A stretch of DNA of 58,085 nt from DATKGX01 sp035510555. Lineage in GTDB: Bacteria > Patescibacteriota > Microgenomatia > Levybacterales > UBA12049. Of this stretch, positions 47,738 to 56,981 are shown piece by piece (the stretch's first letter is position 1; the number at the start of each line of letters is the position of its first letter). The DNA lies in assembly GCA_035510555.1 (NCBI GenBank), contig DATKGX010000027.1:1-58085 (forward strand), read 5' to 3'. The position numbers and the translations under genes were made by a program. The notes under the pieces are model-generated. The model did not search any database. It saw nothing but the letters and a program-made list of their open reading frames with translations, and was not told where the DNA came from.

Positions 47738-48196
47738 CTATCTAAAGCGGCGAGGATGACCTTGTAACCAATTTCTTCCGAATCCTAAACTTGCTGAATT
47801 TTGAGCCTGTCTAAATCGTCCTTCAATAAGCTTGAAAGCCGGTCTAAGTTCTTGAAGGATGTGCATACTTGCTCTTCCAACTGCAGGGTGTCTCTCGTTA
47901 AATCCGGTCATTTCAACTCTTTCGTCAGCGCCGTGTAAAATTCTCATTTGCATATCGTAATAGTCTACAACAATGGCTGGATTTTGATTTATCTGGGAAA
48001 CGGTTTCGTCTGGTAATTTTTGTAAAGCAGGGAACATAAATCTGTCATAATCTAGTCTGTCTTCTGGGGAAAGATAAGTGGGTAACTCAGGCCTAACAAA
48101 GGAATGGCCTGTTAGCCTAGCCGCGTTAGCTGCTCTTTGTAAGTGAGCTGCCTCACCGTGTGATCTTCTTCCTAATCTTGTATGTTCTGCTGACAT
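47738..48196 (-). CDS. uncharacterised 152-aa protein
   Basis: No family recognised. His/Arg-rich N-terminus (MSAEHTRLGRRSHGEAAHLQ), then a helical middle (DYDRFMFPALQKLPDETVSQ) and a basic C-terminus. Soluble. Reads toward the transketolase pair, 73 bases upstream of it. Confidence 0.6.
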   Translation of the reverse strand: MSAEHTRLGRRSHGEAAHLQRAANAARLTGHSFVRPELPTYLSPEDRLDYDRFMFPALQKLPDETVSQINQNPAIVVDYYDMQMRILHGADERVEMTGFNERHPAVGRASMHILQELRPAFKLIEGRFRQAQNSASLGFGRNWLQGHPRRFR

Positions 48197-48296
48197 AATT
48201 CTGAGGCAGGTAAGGGGATATTAGCACAAAGATTTTGAAAATACAATTAGAATCAGCAGCTGGTAGTTAACGCGATTTTGTGAGAGAATAATTACT

Positions 48297-49052
48297 ATGT
48301 CCGTTTATTACAATCCGAGAAGAAAAGGAAACCTGTACGACTCTAGTTCAGACATCTCTTTCCGCCTAAGCCGCTCAAAAATAGATGCGTTTCTAAAGTG
48401 CCCACGCTGTTTTTATCTGGACCGAAAATTAGGAGTTGCCCAGCCGCCGCCATTTCCGTTTTCGCTAAATACCGCGGTTGATACTCTTCTAAAAAAGGAG
48501 TTCGATATTTTAAGGGAAAAAGGAGAACCGCATCCTCTGATGACCAAATTTGGCATTGACGCGATTCCATTCCAACATGAGAAGTTAAACGAGTGGCGTG
48601 ATGCAAAACACGCAGGAATTACCTACGCATTACCAAATACAAATTTAATTATCACCGGTGGAGTGGACGATATTTGGCAAAATCCGGGTGGAGAATTAAT
48701 TATCGTCGATTACAAGGCGACCTCGAAAGAGGAAGAGGTTAGTCTGGATGCCGAATGGCAAATCGGTTATAAACGGCAGATGGAAATTTACCAGTGGCTG
48801 TTTAGAATGAACAATTTTAAGGTCGCCAAGACCGGCTATTTTGTTTACTGCAACGGTAAAACTGACGGTGACGGTTTTGACGCAAAGTTAGAGTTTGATA
48901 TCAAGATTCTTCCTTACGACGGCGATGATTCGTGGGTAGAAAAAGCGGTTCTGGATGCTTATGAATGTTTAAAAGGAAATGTGATTCCATCAAGTTCGGA
49001 GACTTGCGACTACTGCAATTACCGAAACGCCGTTAAAGAGGTTGAAAAGTAA
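48297..49052 (+). CDS. RecB/Cas4-like PD-(D/E)XK nuclease with Fe-S-type Cys
   Basis: 251 aa. FRLSRSKIDAFLKCPRCFYL (opening helix with Cys), GGVDDIWQNPGGELIIVDYK with the Asp and Asp-x-Lys core, the QMEIYQWLF motif helix, and a C-terminal CDYCNYR. The Cys near residue 40 plus the C-terminal CxxC fit a 4Fe-4S cluster as in Cas4/AddB. A stand-alone repair or processing nuclease; there is no CRISPR array here. Confidence 0.85.
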   Translation: MSVYYNPRRKGNLYDSSSDISFRLSRSKIDAFLKCPRCFYLDRKLGVAQPPPFPFSLNTAVDTLLKKEFDILREKGEPHPLMTKFGIDAIPFQHEKLNEWRDAKHAGITYALPNTNLIITGGVDDIWQNPGGELIIVDYKATSKEEEVSLDAEWQIGYKRQMEIYQWLFRMNNFKVAKTGYFVYCNGKTDGDGFDAKLEFDIKILPYDGDDSWVEKAVLDAYECLKGNVIPSSSETCDYCNYRNAVKEVEK

Positions 49053-49100
49053 TTATTTTCTCAGGCAATCTTCAGATAATTTAAGCAAAATAGATTCAAT

Positions 49101-49562
49101 ATGCGAAAATATTTACAGATAACTTTTGTTTTGGGAGTCTTTGGGGCGCTGGTTTTGTTGCGACAGCTAAAAGGAGATGATGCGCCAATTGTCACTCCAA
49201 ATATAAGCAGTCAAAATCCAACTCCTGCCTCAATTCAAAATTCTGGCATGACGCAACCGACAACAATGCCGACAATGGGACAATATAAAAACGGCACTTA
49301 TATCGGTAGCGTTCAGGACGCGTTTTATGGCAACATTCAGGTTCAAGCTACAATTTCAAACGGCAAAATTTCCAACGTCACTTTTTTGCAGTTTCCGAAT
49401 GACAACCGGACTTCGCAATTTGTGAATAGTCAAGCGGATCCAATCTTGTCGCAGGAAGCAATCCAAGCGCAAAGCGCTCAAGTGGATATTGTTTCCGGCG
49501 CTTCGGCTTCTAGCCAAGCTTTCCAAGCTTCTTTGGCAGACGCGCTGTCTCAAGCGAAATGA
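49101..49562 (+). CDS. FMN-binding-domain protein (flavinylation target)
   Basis: 153 aa. An N-terminal signal anchor (QITFVLGVFGALVLL), a Thr/Gln/Pro linker, then the FMN-bind domain: YKNGTYIGSVQDAFYGNIQV and the attachment motif SGASASSQAF (S-G-A-S/T). Covalent FMN is added by ApbE, coded by the next gene (4-base overlap). It probably carries electrons outside the membrane. Confidence 0.85.
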   Translation: MRKYLQITFVLGVFGALVLLRQLKGDDAPIVTPNISSQNPTPASIQNSGMTQPTTMPTMGQYKNGTYIGSVQDAFYGNIQVQATISNGKISNVTFLQFPNDNRTSQFVNSQADPILSQEAIQAQSAQVDIVSGASASSQAFQASLADALSQAK

Positions 49563-50293
49563 AAAAACAGGCAATAATTATGGGGATGTTGGTTACCGTT
49601 CAGATTTTCGATCATCAATCCACCAACGAAGATATTCAAGAAGTTTTTGCCTATTTGCATTACATCGACCAGAAATTTAGTACTTACAGAAAAGACAGCG
49701 AGATTTCTCAAATCAATCGGGGGGAAATCAATAATCTGGATTACAGTAATGAAATGAAGAAGGTCTTAGAATTGTGCGAGGAAACAAAAAAAGAAACTGA
49801 TGGCTATTTTGATATTAATCTAAACGGAATTCTAGATCCGTCGGGATCGGTTAAAGGTTACGCGATTTGGCAGAGTTCATTGATTTTCAAAAATAAAGGT
49901 TTCAAGAATTTTTATATTGAAATTGCGGGCGATATCCAAACTTTCGGCAAAAACGAAAAAGGGGAAAGTTGGAGAGCCGGAATCCAAAATCCGTTCAATC
50001 AAAAGGAAATTATTAAAGTTCTCAAAATTTCCAACGTAGGAATTGCGACTTCGGGGAATTACCAAAGGGGAAAACATATTATTAATCCAAAAACGAAACT
50101 TCCGGCAGATGAAATTGCGTCGCTGACTGTTATCGGAGCAAATGTTTACGAAGCGGACCGGTTTGCCACTGCCGCTTTTGCGATGGGCGAAAAAGGAATA
50201 GAATTTATTGAAAGGTCAAAAAATTTGGAAGGATATATGGTAAAAAATGACAAAATTGCCGTCATGACCAGCGGTTTTAAAAAATATTTATGA
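49559..50293 (+). CDS. apbE: FAD:protein FMN transferase
   Basis: 244 aa. Moves FMN from FAD to Thr/Ser of target proteins. Marks are DQKFSTYRKDSEISQINRGE, LDPSGSVKGYAIW, IEIAGDIQTFGKN, GIATSGNYQRGKHIINPKT and DRFATAAFAMGEKGIEFI. A short form without a clear lipoprotein signal. ATGA overlap with genes on both sides ties it to its target and the membrane oxidoreductase. Confidence 0.93.
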   Translation: MKKQAIIMGMLVTVQIFDHQSTNEDIQEVFAYLHYIDQKFSTYRKDSEISQINRGEINNLDYSNEMKKVLELCEETKKETDGYFDINLNGILDPSGSVKGYAIWQSSLIFKNKGFKNFYIEIAGDIQTFGKNEKGESWRAGIQNPFNQKEIIKVLKISNVGIATSGNYQRGKHIINPKTKLPADEIASLTVIGANVYEADRFATAAFAMGEKGIEFIERSKNLEGYMVKNDKIAVMTSGFKKYL

Positions 50294-51822
50294 AATTAAT
50301 AGATTATTGGCTCAATAAAATTACCATGTACAAGCTAACCCTTTACTATCTGGTTGGTTTAATTGGGGTTGCAGCAGTTCTAGGTTGGTTTGGCTTTTTG
50401 CAATTTAGCCCCTCCGATATAATTCTCTCAACGCTTATTCTAGTCGTGGTTTGCTCTGTCGCCAATTATCTCTTAGCAAAAATGTTTAAGGCCGTCACTA
50501 ATGTCGAATCGGTTTTTATTACCGCTTTAATTTTGGCTTTAATTATTCCGACTAAATTACCTATGAATTTAGGATTTTTAGTCGTTGTAGGAGTTTTGGC
50601 AATGGCGGCAAAATATCTTTTGACTATCGAAAAGCGCCACATTTTTAATCCGGTAGCCGTTTCGGTGGTAGCAATTTCACTTTTGTCACCGCAGCATGCC
50701 GCGACTTGGTGGATAGGCACGCCCTTAATGTTGCCGTTTGTTGTGGTGGGTGGATTTTTGTTACTTAGAAAACTGCAAAGGTGGAATATGGTCTTAATTT
50801 TTTTAGCGACTTATCTTTTGATAATCGGAGCGGGCTCATTTTTAGTCAACGGTTCATTTCTACCGGTAGTTTCACTTTGGCAAAAAAGCATTTTGTATTC
50901 GGCGGTATTTTTCTTCTCGTTTGTAATGCTAACCGAACCGCTAACATCACCTTCGACGCAGAGGCAAAGAGGATATTATTCGGTAGTGACGGCGCTTTTT
51001 TTCGCTACCCCCCAACTGCGGTTTATTGCCATTGGATTAACGCCTGAAATGGCGCTTTGCTTGGGGAATATTTTTGCATATTTAATCAGTCCAAATTACC
51101 GGTTGAATCTTGTTCTTGCCTCAAAAATTCAGCTCTCAGCGGACACATTTTTATTCGGATTTAAAAAGCCAAAAGACTTTAATTTTACTCCCGGGCAATA
51201 TATGGAATGGACTCTACCGCACAAAAAACCGGATAGCCGGGGAAACAGGCGTTACTTTAGCATTTCATCTTCTCCGACGGAAAATGAAATTTCGATGACG
51301 GTTAAATTTTATGACAAAGCCAGTTCTTATAAAAGTGAATTATTCAATTTGCAAAGCAGTAAGCAAGTCGTGGCGGCACAAGTAGCCGGCGATTTTGTGC
51401 TCCCCAAAAATCTCAAAACACCATTAGCATTAATCGCTGGGGGAGTTGGAATCGCGCCATTTCGGAGTATGATTCAATATATTATTGACAAAAATTTACA
51501 AACGAATATTGTTCTACTTTATACCAATCGTACCAAAGCCGATATTCTGTTCAGCGACATTTTCAAGAGGGCAGAGATAAACGGCGTTAAAACAATTTAC
51601 AATTTGACTGATGCACAAAATGTTCCAGCCGATTGGCAAGGCTCAACCGGCTATATCACAGCCGAAAAAATTCAGGGCTTGATCCCGGATTATAAAGCCA
51701 GATTCTATTATCTTTCCGGTCCGCAGTTGATGGTACAAAATTTCGAAGACGCGCTTTTAAAAGCGGAGATTGCTAAAAAACAAATCAAGACCGATTTCTT
51801 CCCCGGCTACAACGAAAAATAG
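50290..51822 (+). CDS. NqrB/RnfD-like membrane domain fused to ferredoxin-NADP reductase-type domain
   Basis: 510 aa. About 280 N-terminal residues form 8-10 membrane segments of the RnfD/NqrB family (ALILALIIPTKLPMNLGFLV, KRHIFNPVAVSVVAISLLSP, MLTEPLTSPSTQRQRGYYSV). Then an FAD/NAD(P)-binding reductase follows (FTPGQYMEWTLPH, RRYFSISSSP, LIAGGVGIAPFRSMIQYI, YLSGPQLMVQNFEDAL). It probably moves electrons from NAD(P)H through the membrane to the FMN protein. Confidence 0.88.
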   Translation: MKLIDYWLNKITMYKLTLYYLVGLIGVAAVLGWFGFLQFSPSDIILSTLILVVVCSVANYLLAKMFKAVTNVESVFITALILALIIPTKLPMNLGFLVVVGVLAMAAKYLLTIEKRHIFNPVAVSVVAISLLSPQHAATWWIGTPLMLPFVVVGGFLLLRKLQRWNMVLIFLATYLLIIGAGSFLVNGSFLPVVSLWQKSILYSAVFFFSFVMLTEPLTSPSTQRQRGYYSVVTALFFATPQLRFIAIGLTPEMALCLGNIFAYLISPNYRLNLVLASKIQLSADTFLFGFKKPKDFNFTPGQYMEWTLPHKKPDSRGNRRYFSISSSPTENEISMTVKFYDKASSYKSELFNLQSSKQVVAAQVAGDFVLPKNLKTPLALIAGGVGIAPFRSMIQYIIDKNLQTNIVLLYTNRTKADILFSDIFKRAEINGVKTIYNLTDAQNVPADWQGSTGYITAEKIQGLIPDYKARFYYLSGPQLMVQNFEDALLKAEIAKKQIKTDFFPGYNEK

Positions 51823-51839
51823 TTTGCTATAATATTTTT

Positions 51840-52997
51840 ATGAAAGTAAAAATTCCGGCGGTCGTTTGGCTTTTAAGTTTTGTTTCACTGCTAAATGACA
51901 TTGCTTCGGAAATGCTTTATCCGGTACTGCCGATTTTTATTACGCAGATTCTTGGCGCGCCCGTTTTTGTAGTTGGCATAATTGAAGGCATCGCGGAAGG
52001 TAGCGCGTCTTTGTTTAAAACTTTTTTTGGGTTTTGGTCGGATGAGCTACAGAGGCGAAAACCATTTGTGGTCGGCGGATATAGCGCTTCGGCGGTAGCA
52101 AAAATAATTATTGCGTTGTCTTTTACTTGGCCGTTGGTTTTGGTAGGTCGAATTATTGACCGGATGGGAAAGGGAGCACGAGATAGCGCCAGGGACGCGC
52201 TTTTATTGGAAGCAACGGATGAAACAAATAAGGGTTTTATTTTCGGTTTTCATCGGGCGATGGATACAACCGGTGCAGTGATTGGGCCGGCAATCGCGCT
52301 GGTCCTGCTTTTTCTTTTCCACAACAATATCAGGTTAGTTCTTTATATTGCCGTCATTCCGACATTTTTAAGTCTGATTCTATTTATTTGGGTTAAAGAG
52401 GCAAGACATAAACTGCAGACTGCAAAAATAAAGTTATCTCTTTCAATTCAGAATTTTCCGCCGCAGCTTAAGATGTTTCTCTTCGGGCTGTGCGTATTCT
52501 CTTTGGGAAATTCATCGGATACTTTTTTAATCCTCCGCGCTAAAAATTTAGGCTTAAGTCTAGCGCTGGTAATCTCCGCCTATATTCTTTACAACATCGT
52601 TTATGCGCTATCTTCAATTCCTGCGGGCGCAATTTCGGATAGAATTGGTACAAAAAAGGTCTTTATCGCAGGAATTGTCATTTTTACTCTTTGCTATCTT
52701 GGGTTTGCGCTTGACAAAAGCGGAATTTTTGTTTGGCCGCTGTTTGCGGTTTACGGATTTTATATTGGGCTAACCGACGGAGTTTCCAAAGCAATGGTCG
52801 GAGCGCTAGTTGGGGAAGAACACTCCGGCACGGCCTACGGCGTATTATATACAATCACCAGTGGCTTTACGCTTTTAGCATCGGTTATCGGAGGATTTTT
52901 GTGGTCTTTAGTTGCTCCTTCCGCGACATTTTATTTTGCCGTAATTTGTGCGGCGATTTCTATCCCTATCTTTTTATTGGTTAAGCCAAAAGCTTAA
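51840..52997 (+). CDS. major facilitator superfamily transporter
   Basis: 385 aa, about 11-12 membrane segments. MFS signature loop FFGFWSDELQRRKPFVVGGY between segments 2 and 3, and its repeat in the second half (AGAISDRIGTKKVFIAGIVI). Substrate unknown; drug-efflux-like by general look. TATAAT at 51826-51831 gives a leader of only a few bases. Separated from the redox operon by 17 bases. Confidence 0.88.
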   Translation: MKVKIPAVVWLLSFVSLLNDIASEMLYPVLPIFITQILGAPVFVVGIIEGIAEGSASLFKTFFGFWSDELQRRKPFVVGGYSASAVAKIIIALSFTWPLVLVGRIIDRMGKGARDSARDALLLEATDETNKGFIFGFHRAMDTTGAVIGPAIALVLLFLFHNNIRLVLYIAVIPTFLSLILFIWVKEARHKLQTAKIKLSLSIQNFPPQLKMFLFGLCVFSLGNSSDTFLILRAKNLGLSLALVISAYILYNIVYALSSIPAGAISDRIGTKKVFIAGIVIFTLCYLGFALDKSGIFVWPLFAVYGFYIGLTDGVSKAMVGALVGEEHSGTAYGVLYTITSGFTLLASVIGGFLWSLVAPSATFYFAVICAAISIPIFLLVKPKA

Positions 52998-53006
52998 GAA
53001 TTTAGC

Positions 53007-53035
53007 TTGACAAAAGGTAAAGCCTGTAGTAAGAT
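53007..53035 (+). promoter_or_regulatory. promoter of the GH15-like gene
   Basis: TTGACA (53007-53012), 17 bases, TAAGAT (53030-53035). ATG 53057 follows 21 bases later. Confidence 0.65.
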
Positions 53036-53056
53036 TGCAGCAAGTATTTATTAAAT

Positions 53057-54526
53057 ATGGTAAATAGGGAAGATGAATTGCGTATAGCATCTTATTCTCC
53101 GACAGAGAGCCCACGTTCCCCAGAGGGTCTTCATGAAACAGTTATTAGGGAACAATTTGAAATTCTTAGAAACACAGTAAATCTCGATACCGGTTTGTGG
53201 CCGGCAGTTGAGCCAGGCGTTGGCAAGAAGGAGGCCTACGAAGCAGATCATATGGGTGATGCATGGATTAGGGATACATCAATGAATCTTATTGGGTTAA
53301 TTGAAACAGCAGCGCTCTTAAAACGTTTACACCCTGAAGGAACTAGTCTAGGGGCTGATATTAGAGATTTTGTTAGAATAGATATCGAAAGATTACTAAG
53401 CTTTTTAGCTAAGGATCCGAATCGCTGGTTTGAAAAGTTTAGGCAAGGAGTATTGGTTAACGAAAAATACTCGTGTCTCATAGATCCTAAATATGGTGGT
53501 CCTGGTGCCCCGGAAGTACACCTTAAAGCTAATGGAGACCCATGCCCGTGGGAACGGCAGAATCAACCGGATTCTTGGGGGGAATTGCTGATTGCTTTAG
53601 GTAGAGCAAAAGCAACCGGAATTATTCAGGAATATAGTAAAGACGAGCTAGATCAAGAAGGTAGGGTAACCAAAGTGGGTCAGATAACACGTATAAAGCA
53701 GATAGCGGGCTATCTTTGTCGTATTCAGCCATGGAATTTTGAATGCAGCGGCATGTGGGAAGATCCCGAGGTTAGAGCGCCAACTTCGCGCTCGACGGCT
53801 CTAATTATAATCAAAGGGCTTAAAGCGGTTCGTGACATTGTTAAAGGAGATGAAATTCAAGCAGATATTCATGTTGCCTTAAGAAGAACGATGAAATTTG
53901 TAAAAGAGGACCCCTATACAGATAAAACGTCTCCGGATCATGGTGATGGGGCGGACCTAGCAATGGCAATCGCTGAAGCAATGCCAAGCACAGACAGAAC
54001 TCGTATGCCGGCGGATAAATACATTAGCGACAATGCCGAAAGATTAAGTATTGGAGTTTCCCCAGCAGGGAAACGTCATCTGTACGACCGTTATTTTGAA
54101 AATCCAAAAGTAGCGATTGGGGAAGCTCGCTGGTTTATTTCTAATCCAACTTTAGTAATTGATTATGCGCAGGCGACTAGATTAGCGATGGAAGAAGGAG
54201 AAATTACAAGAGTGTACGAACCAGTAGCAGAGCATTTCAAGAAATCTGTTACGCGTTTTAACCAAACCATTGCAGTCCTCAATCATTACAAATATGCGCC
54301 GGAGCTATTTATTCCAACTGATCCGGAATGCGTTAGTGCGGATGATTTGCCATGGATAGAAAGAGATCCAAATGAAAATGTTTTGCTGGTGCCTTTGCAA
54401 AGAAGTTTGTTGTGGAATAGAGCGTTTATCGCTTGGGCGGCAGCAGAGAACTTATACACGAGACAACGCGTTGAGGATTTGACAAGCCGAATCGATTTTC
54501 CTCCAGGATTTTTTGAACTCAATTAA
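53057..54526 (+). CDS. GH15 / phosphorylase-kinase-alpha-like protein
   Basis: 489 aa of alpha/alpha-barrel type. AWIRDTSMNLIGLIETAALL resembles the GH15 'RDa' helix, CPWERQNQPDSWGELLIALG resembles its substrate region, and GMWEDPEVRAPTSRSTALII resembles the WE motif near the catalytic acid. No signal peptide, so intracellular. Likely acts on glucans or oligosaccharides, or serves a regulatory role; unproven. It has its own promoter. Confidence 0.65.
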   Translation: MVNREDELRIASYSPTESPRSPEGLHETVIREQFEILRNTVNLDTGLWPAVEPGVGKKEAYEADHMGDAWIRDTSMNLIGLIETAALLKRLHPEGTSLGADIRDFVRIDIERLLSFLAKDPNRWFEKFRQGVLVNEKYSCLIDPKYGGPGAPEVHLKANGDPCPWERQNQPDSWGELLIALGRAKATGIIQEYSKDELDQEGRVTKVGQITRIKQIAGYLCRIQPWNFECSGMWEDPEVRAPTSRSTALIIIKGLKAVRDIVKGDEIQADIHVALRRTMKFVKEDPYTDKTSPDHGDGADLAMAIAEAMPSTDRTRMPADKYISDNAERLSIGVSPAGKRHLYDRYFENPKVAIGEARWFISNPTLVIDYAQATRLAMEEGEITRVYEPVAEHFKKSVTRFNQTIAVLNHYKYAPELFIPTDPECVSADDLPWIERDPNENVLLVPLQRSLLWNRAFIAWAAAENLYTRQRVEDLTSRIDFPPGFFELN

Positions 54527-54654
54527 TAATTAACAAGATATTGCTTAGTCTTCGGGTAGTTCCGCAAATTCTCGTTTGTTATTCGGCAACTGTAATTTAG
54601 ATTACTAATAATTAAAACAAGTTTCTGTATAATTAAAAAAAGGAGGTGATAAAT

Positions 54655-54816
54655 ATGATGGATCAAAAATGTGGCTGTTCTTGCTGCGACCACGGTGGAC
54701 ACGAAATGCCGGACTGCTGCCAAGAACACAAAATGTCAAAAGAACATCTTCAGATGAAAAAAGAGATGTTGGAAGAAAAACTGAAGTGGGTCAACGAAAA
54801 GCTAGAGGAAAAATAA
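54655..54816 (+). CDS. small Cys/His-rich metal-binding-like protein (53 aa)
   Basis: A perfect SD (AGGAGGTGAT, 54641-54650) stands 4 bases before ATG 54655. The N-terminus reads CGCSCCDHGGHEMPDCCQEH, six Cys and three His in 20 residues, followed by a Lys/Glu coiled coil (MKKEMLEEKLKWVNEKLEEK). Zinc or copper binding is likely. TATAAT at 54628-54633. A stand-alone gene between the GH15-like and Cache-like genes. Confidence 0.75.
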   Translation: MMDQKCGCSCCDHGGHEMPDCCQEHKMSKEHLQMKKEMLEEKLKWVNEKLEEK

Positions 54817-54824
54817 TCTAGGGC

Positions 54825-54854
54825 TTGACTAATTAAAAATCTGAGGACTACAAT
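54825..54854 (+). promoter_or_regulatory. promoter of the anchored Cache-like gene
   Basis: TTGACT (54825-54830), 18 bases, TACAAT (54849-54854). ATG 54861 is 6 bases later, so leaderless. Confidence 0.55.
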
Positions 54855-54860
54855 TGATAT

Positions 54861-55391
54861 ATGGAGAAGAAAATGATTCAGGTGCACGCCTTTACGGTGC
54901 ACATTTACACTGTTGCAATTGCGCTTCTCATCTTACTTGTTGTCGTTTTAGGCTTTAGATATCTGCATTTAAAAATGTCTCTGGAGAATTACACCCGTTC
55001 CACTATCTGGATGAATCAACAGGGAAAGCCAATGGGACAAATTAGCGATTACGCGGTAATTATCGCGGCCGGTGCGTCGCAATATGTGGCGTCTGCGGAT
55101 TTACAAAATTATGTTACAACTGTTTCTAAAGACTTAAAGCGTGACGTCGTGGTTTTGGATAAAGACCAGAAAATATTAGCCGATACAATTCCCGCCAACA
55201 AAGGGGCAATGTACACTTTTGATACAAACGGGGTTATTAGGATGACGCTTTCTGACGCAGCATCACGCACTTTCGAAGAGTTAAGCAAAGATTATCCTAA
55301 TGGCATAATGGAAGTAGTTGTGCCGATGAAAAACGCCAAAGGTGAGACGATTGGCGCGGTGCTTGTTTCCAATACTCAAGTTTTCCACTAA
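54861..55391 (+). CDS. membrane-anchored Cache/PDC-like sensory domain protein
   Basis: 176 aa. One N-terminal membrane segment (VAIALLILLVVVLGFRYLHL), then an external alpha/beta domain of about 130 residues. KDLKRDVVVLDKDQKILADT and PMKNAKGETIGAVLVSNTQ are typical of single Cache/PDC folds. No output domain (kinase, chemoreceptor) is attached, so a stand-alone ligand binder. Role unknown. Confidence 0.65.
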   Translation: MEKKMIQVHAFTVHIYTVAIALLILLVVVLGFRYLHLKMSLENYTRSTIWMNQQGKPMGQISDYAVIIAAGASQYVASADLQNYVTTVSKDLKRDVVVLDKDQKILADTIPANKGAMYTFDTNGVIRMTLSDAASRTFEELSKDYPNGIMEVVVPMKNAKGETIGAVLVSNTQVFH

Positions 55392-55512
55392 CTTCCGCAA
55401 TTAATAACGGGTAAAAAGGTTTTCTTTTCTGTTGATAAGAAGATATGAATCGGATGCTTGACATGAATATTGTGTTGGCCTATGCTGAAAATAAGCTTAA
55501 TATTATTCATCT

Positions 55513-55902
55513 ATGACTAAAATAGAAAATAAAAAACAATTTATTCCTTCTAAGCCCGTTGTCATTTTGGCCATTATTATTTTAATAATAGCTTTTTTAG
55601 GTGCATTTGCATTCTCATTTATAAAATCTCCACCTTCTTCTCTTTTAAGTCAACCAACACTAAATCAGAGTAATCCCGGCGGTTTACCAAGTGCAGGGGG
55701 AGTAGGGAATTTGCCATCGGGCTCAATAGTTAAGACTAAAGAGGAAGGAATTGCGGTTTGTAAAAAAAGCGGGGTGGATTATTGTTGGTCGGCAGTAGCA
55801 GTTTCGTTTAATGATTTAAGCGTTTGTAAAATGGCGCAAGACGTTAAACAGTGCGAAAGCGACGCAAAAGATTTAATGCAACTACATTCACAATCTCAAT
55901 AA
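55513..55902 (+). CDS. uncharacterised membrane-anchored protein
   Basis: 129 aa. One membrane segment (VVILAIIILIIAFLGAFAFS), a Ser/Pro/Gly-rich linker, then a small Cys-containing domain (GIAVCKKSGVDYCWSAVAVS, LSVCKMAQDVKQCESDAKD) that may form two disulfides outside. The YARHG gene starts one base after its stop. Confidence 0.65.
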   Translation: MTKIENKKQFIPSKPVVILAIIILIIAFLGAFAFSFIKSPPSSLLSQPTLNQSNPGGLPSAGGVGNLPSGSIVKTKEEGIAVCKKSGVDYCWSAVAVSFNDLSVCKMAQDVKQCESDAKDLMQLHSQSQ

Positions 55903-55903
55903 T

Positions 55904-56479
55904 ATGGAAACAGAAAAAACAGACGAAGAAATAAAGCCCGTACCAACCAAAACTCAACGGCCCCCAGTTGTGTGGATTACTTGGTTAATTGTTTTTTTAG
56001 TTTTGTTGGTTGGAGTAGTTATTTTGGGTGGACAGGTAGAGCAGCGTTATGGCAGTCTTGTTTTACGAGTTCTCCCGCCCGCAAGTCCCAAAATCGTCGA
56101 ACAACAGAAAGAAGAGCAGGCAATTTCACCAACCCCAACTGCTGCCGAAAAGAAAATTTCTCCCAGCCCAACAACAGCTAGCGGCGAGTTCATTTTACCT
56201 TTTTCAAACACGAGAGAAGTAACAGCGGAAGATCTTAACGGATTATCGTTTTGGGAAATGAAAGTGGCCAGGAACGAGATTTATGCGCGCCATGGACGTT
56301 CATTTATTAGTAAAGATCTCTCCTGTTATTTTGCTAAACAAGGCTGGTATAAAGTAGACCCTTCATATAGCGATTCGAGTTTAAGTTCGATTGAAACAAC
56401 AAATGTAGAATTTATTTTAAACTTTGAGCAAGCGATGAATAGCCCCATTATGAATCAGGACAGCGGCTGCAATCATTAG
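55904..56479 (+). CDS. membrane-anchored YARHG-domain protein
   Basis: 191 aa. One membrane segment (WITWLIVFLVLLVGVVILGG), a Pro/Thr-rich stalk, then the YARHG domain: NEIYARHGRSFISKDLSCYF and QGWYKVDPSYSDSSLSSIET. The domain is thought to be external and its function is unknown. Same operon as the previous gene; converges on the next with a 4-base overlap. Confidence 0.85.
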   Translation: METEKTDEEIKPVPTKTQRPPVVWITWLIVFLVLLVGVVILGGQVEQRYGSLVLRVLPPASPKIVEQQKEEQAISPTPTAAEKKISPSPTTASGEFILPFSNTREVTAEDLNGLSFWEMKVARNEIYARHGRSFISKDLSCYFAKQGWYKVDPSYSDSSLSSIETTNVEFILNFEQAMNSPIMNQDSGCNH

Positions 56480-56889
56480 CTTACCGCTTTTTTCACCAGC
56501 GCAGCAATTCTTGTTTCTTCGGCGGGAGTCAATTTTTTAAGCGCAAAACTAACCGGCCACATCTGTCCTTCGTCTAAGTTTGCGGCGTCGCTAAAGCCTA
56601 GCGTCGCATACTTCGTCTTAAACTTTCCCGCATATTGGAAGAAGCAGACAACCTTGCCGTCTTTATTGGCGTATGCGGGGAATCCATACCAAGTTTTTGG
56701 AGAGAGAGACGGTGCTGCTTCTTTAATAAGCGTATGTAGTCGCGTGGCAATGGTGCGATCCGGTTCCGACATCTTTGCGATCGCCTCTAGAACATCACTT
56801 TCCCCATCTTTCTTGTTTGACATCAACTCTTTAGCGCGATCGTGCATCGCCGCTTTCTCTGCATCCGAGAAGCCTTTGACTTTTTTCAT
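56476..56889 (-). CDS. DUF1801 / YdhG-like protein
   Basis: 137 aa. KTWYGFPAYANKDGKVVCFF and FKTKYATLGFSDAANLDEGQ match the DUF1801 fold (YdhG, proposed iron chaperone), with a helical N-terminus. Composition is more GC-rich than its neighbours, and it stands alone, so it may be a later gain. Confidence 0.8.
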   Translation of the reverse strand: MKKVKGFSDAEKAAMHDRAKELMSNKKDGESDVLEAIAKMSEPDRTIATRLHTLIKEAAPSLSPKTWYGFPAYANKDGKVVCFFQYAGKFKTKYATLGFSDAANLDEGQMWPVSFALKKLTPAEETRIAALVKKAVS

Positions 56890-56981
56890 ATTTTTATTTT
56901 ATACCAATCTTATTATAAATAATGTAATCTTAATTACAAATTTGACAATGGGCGGAAAGGGGAGTAAATTCGGTTTTAAAA

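Noticed and set aside
48297..49052. Cas4 of a CRISPR system
   Set aside because: The fold and Cys pattern fit Cas4-like nucleases, but no array or other cas gene is in the window; kept as a general RecB/Cas4-like nuclease.
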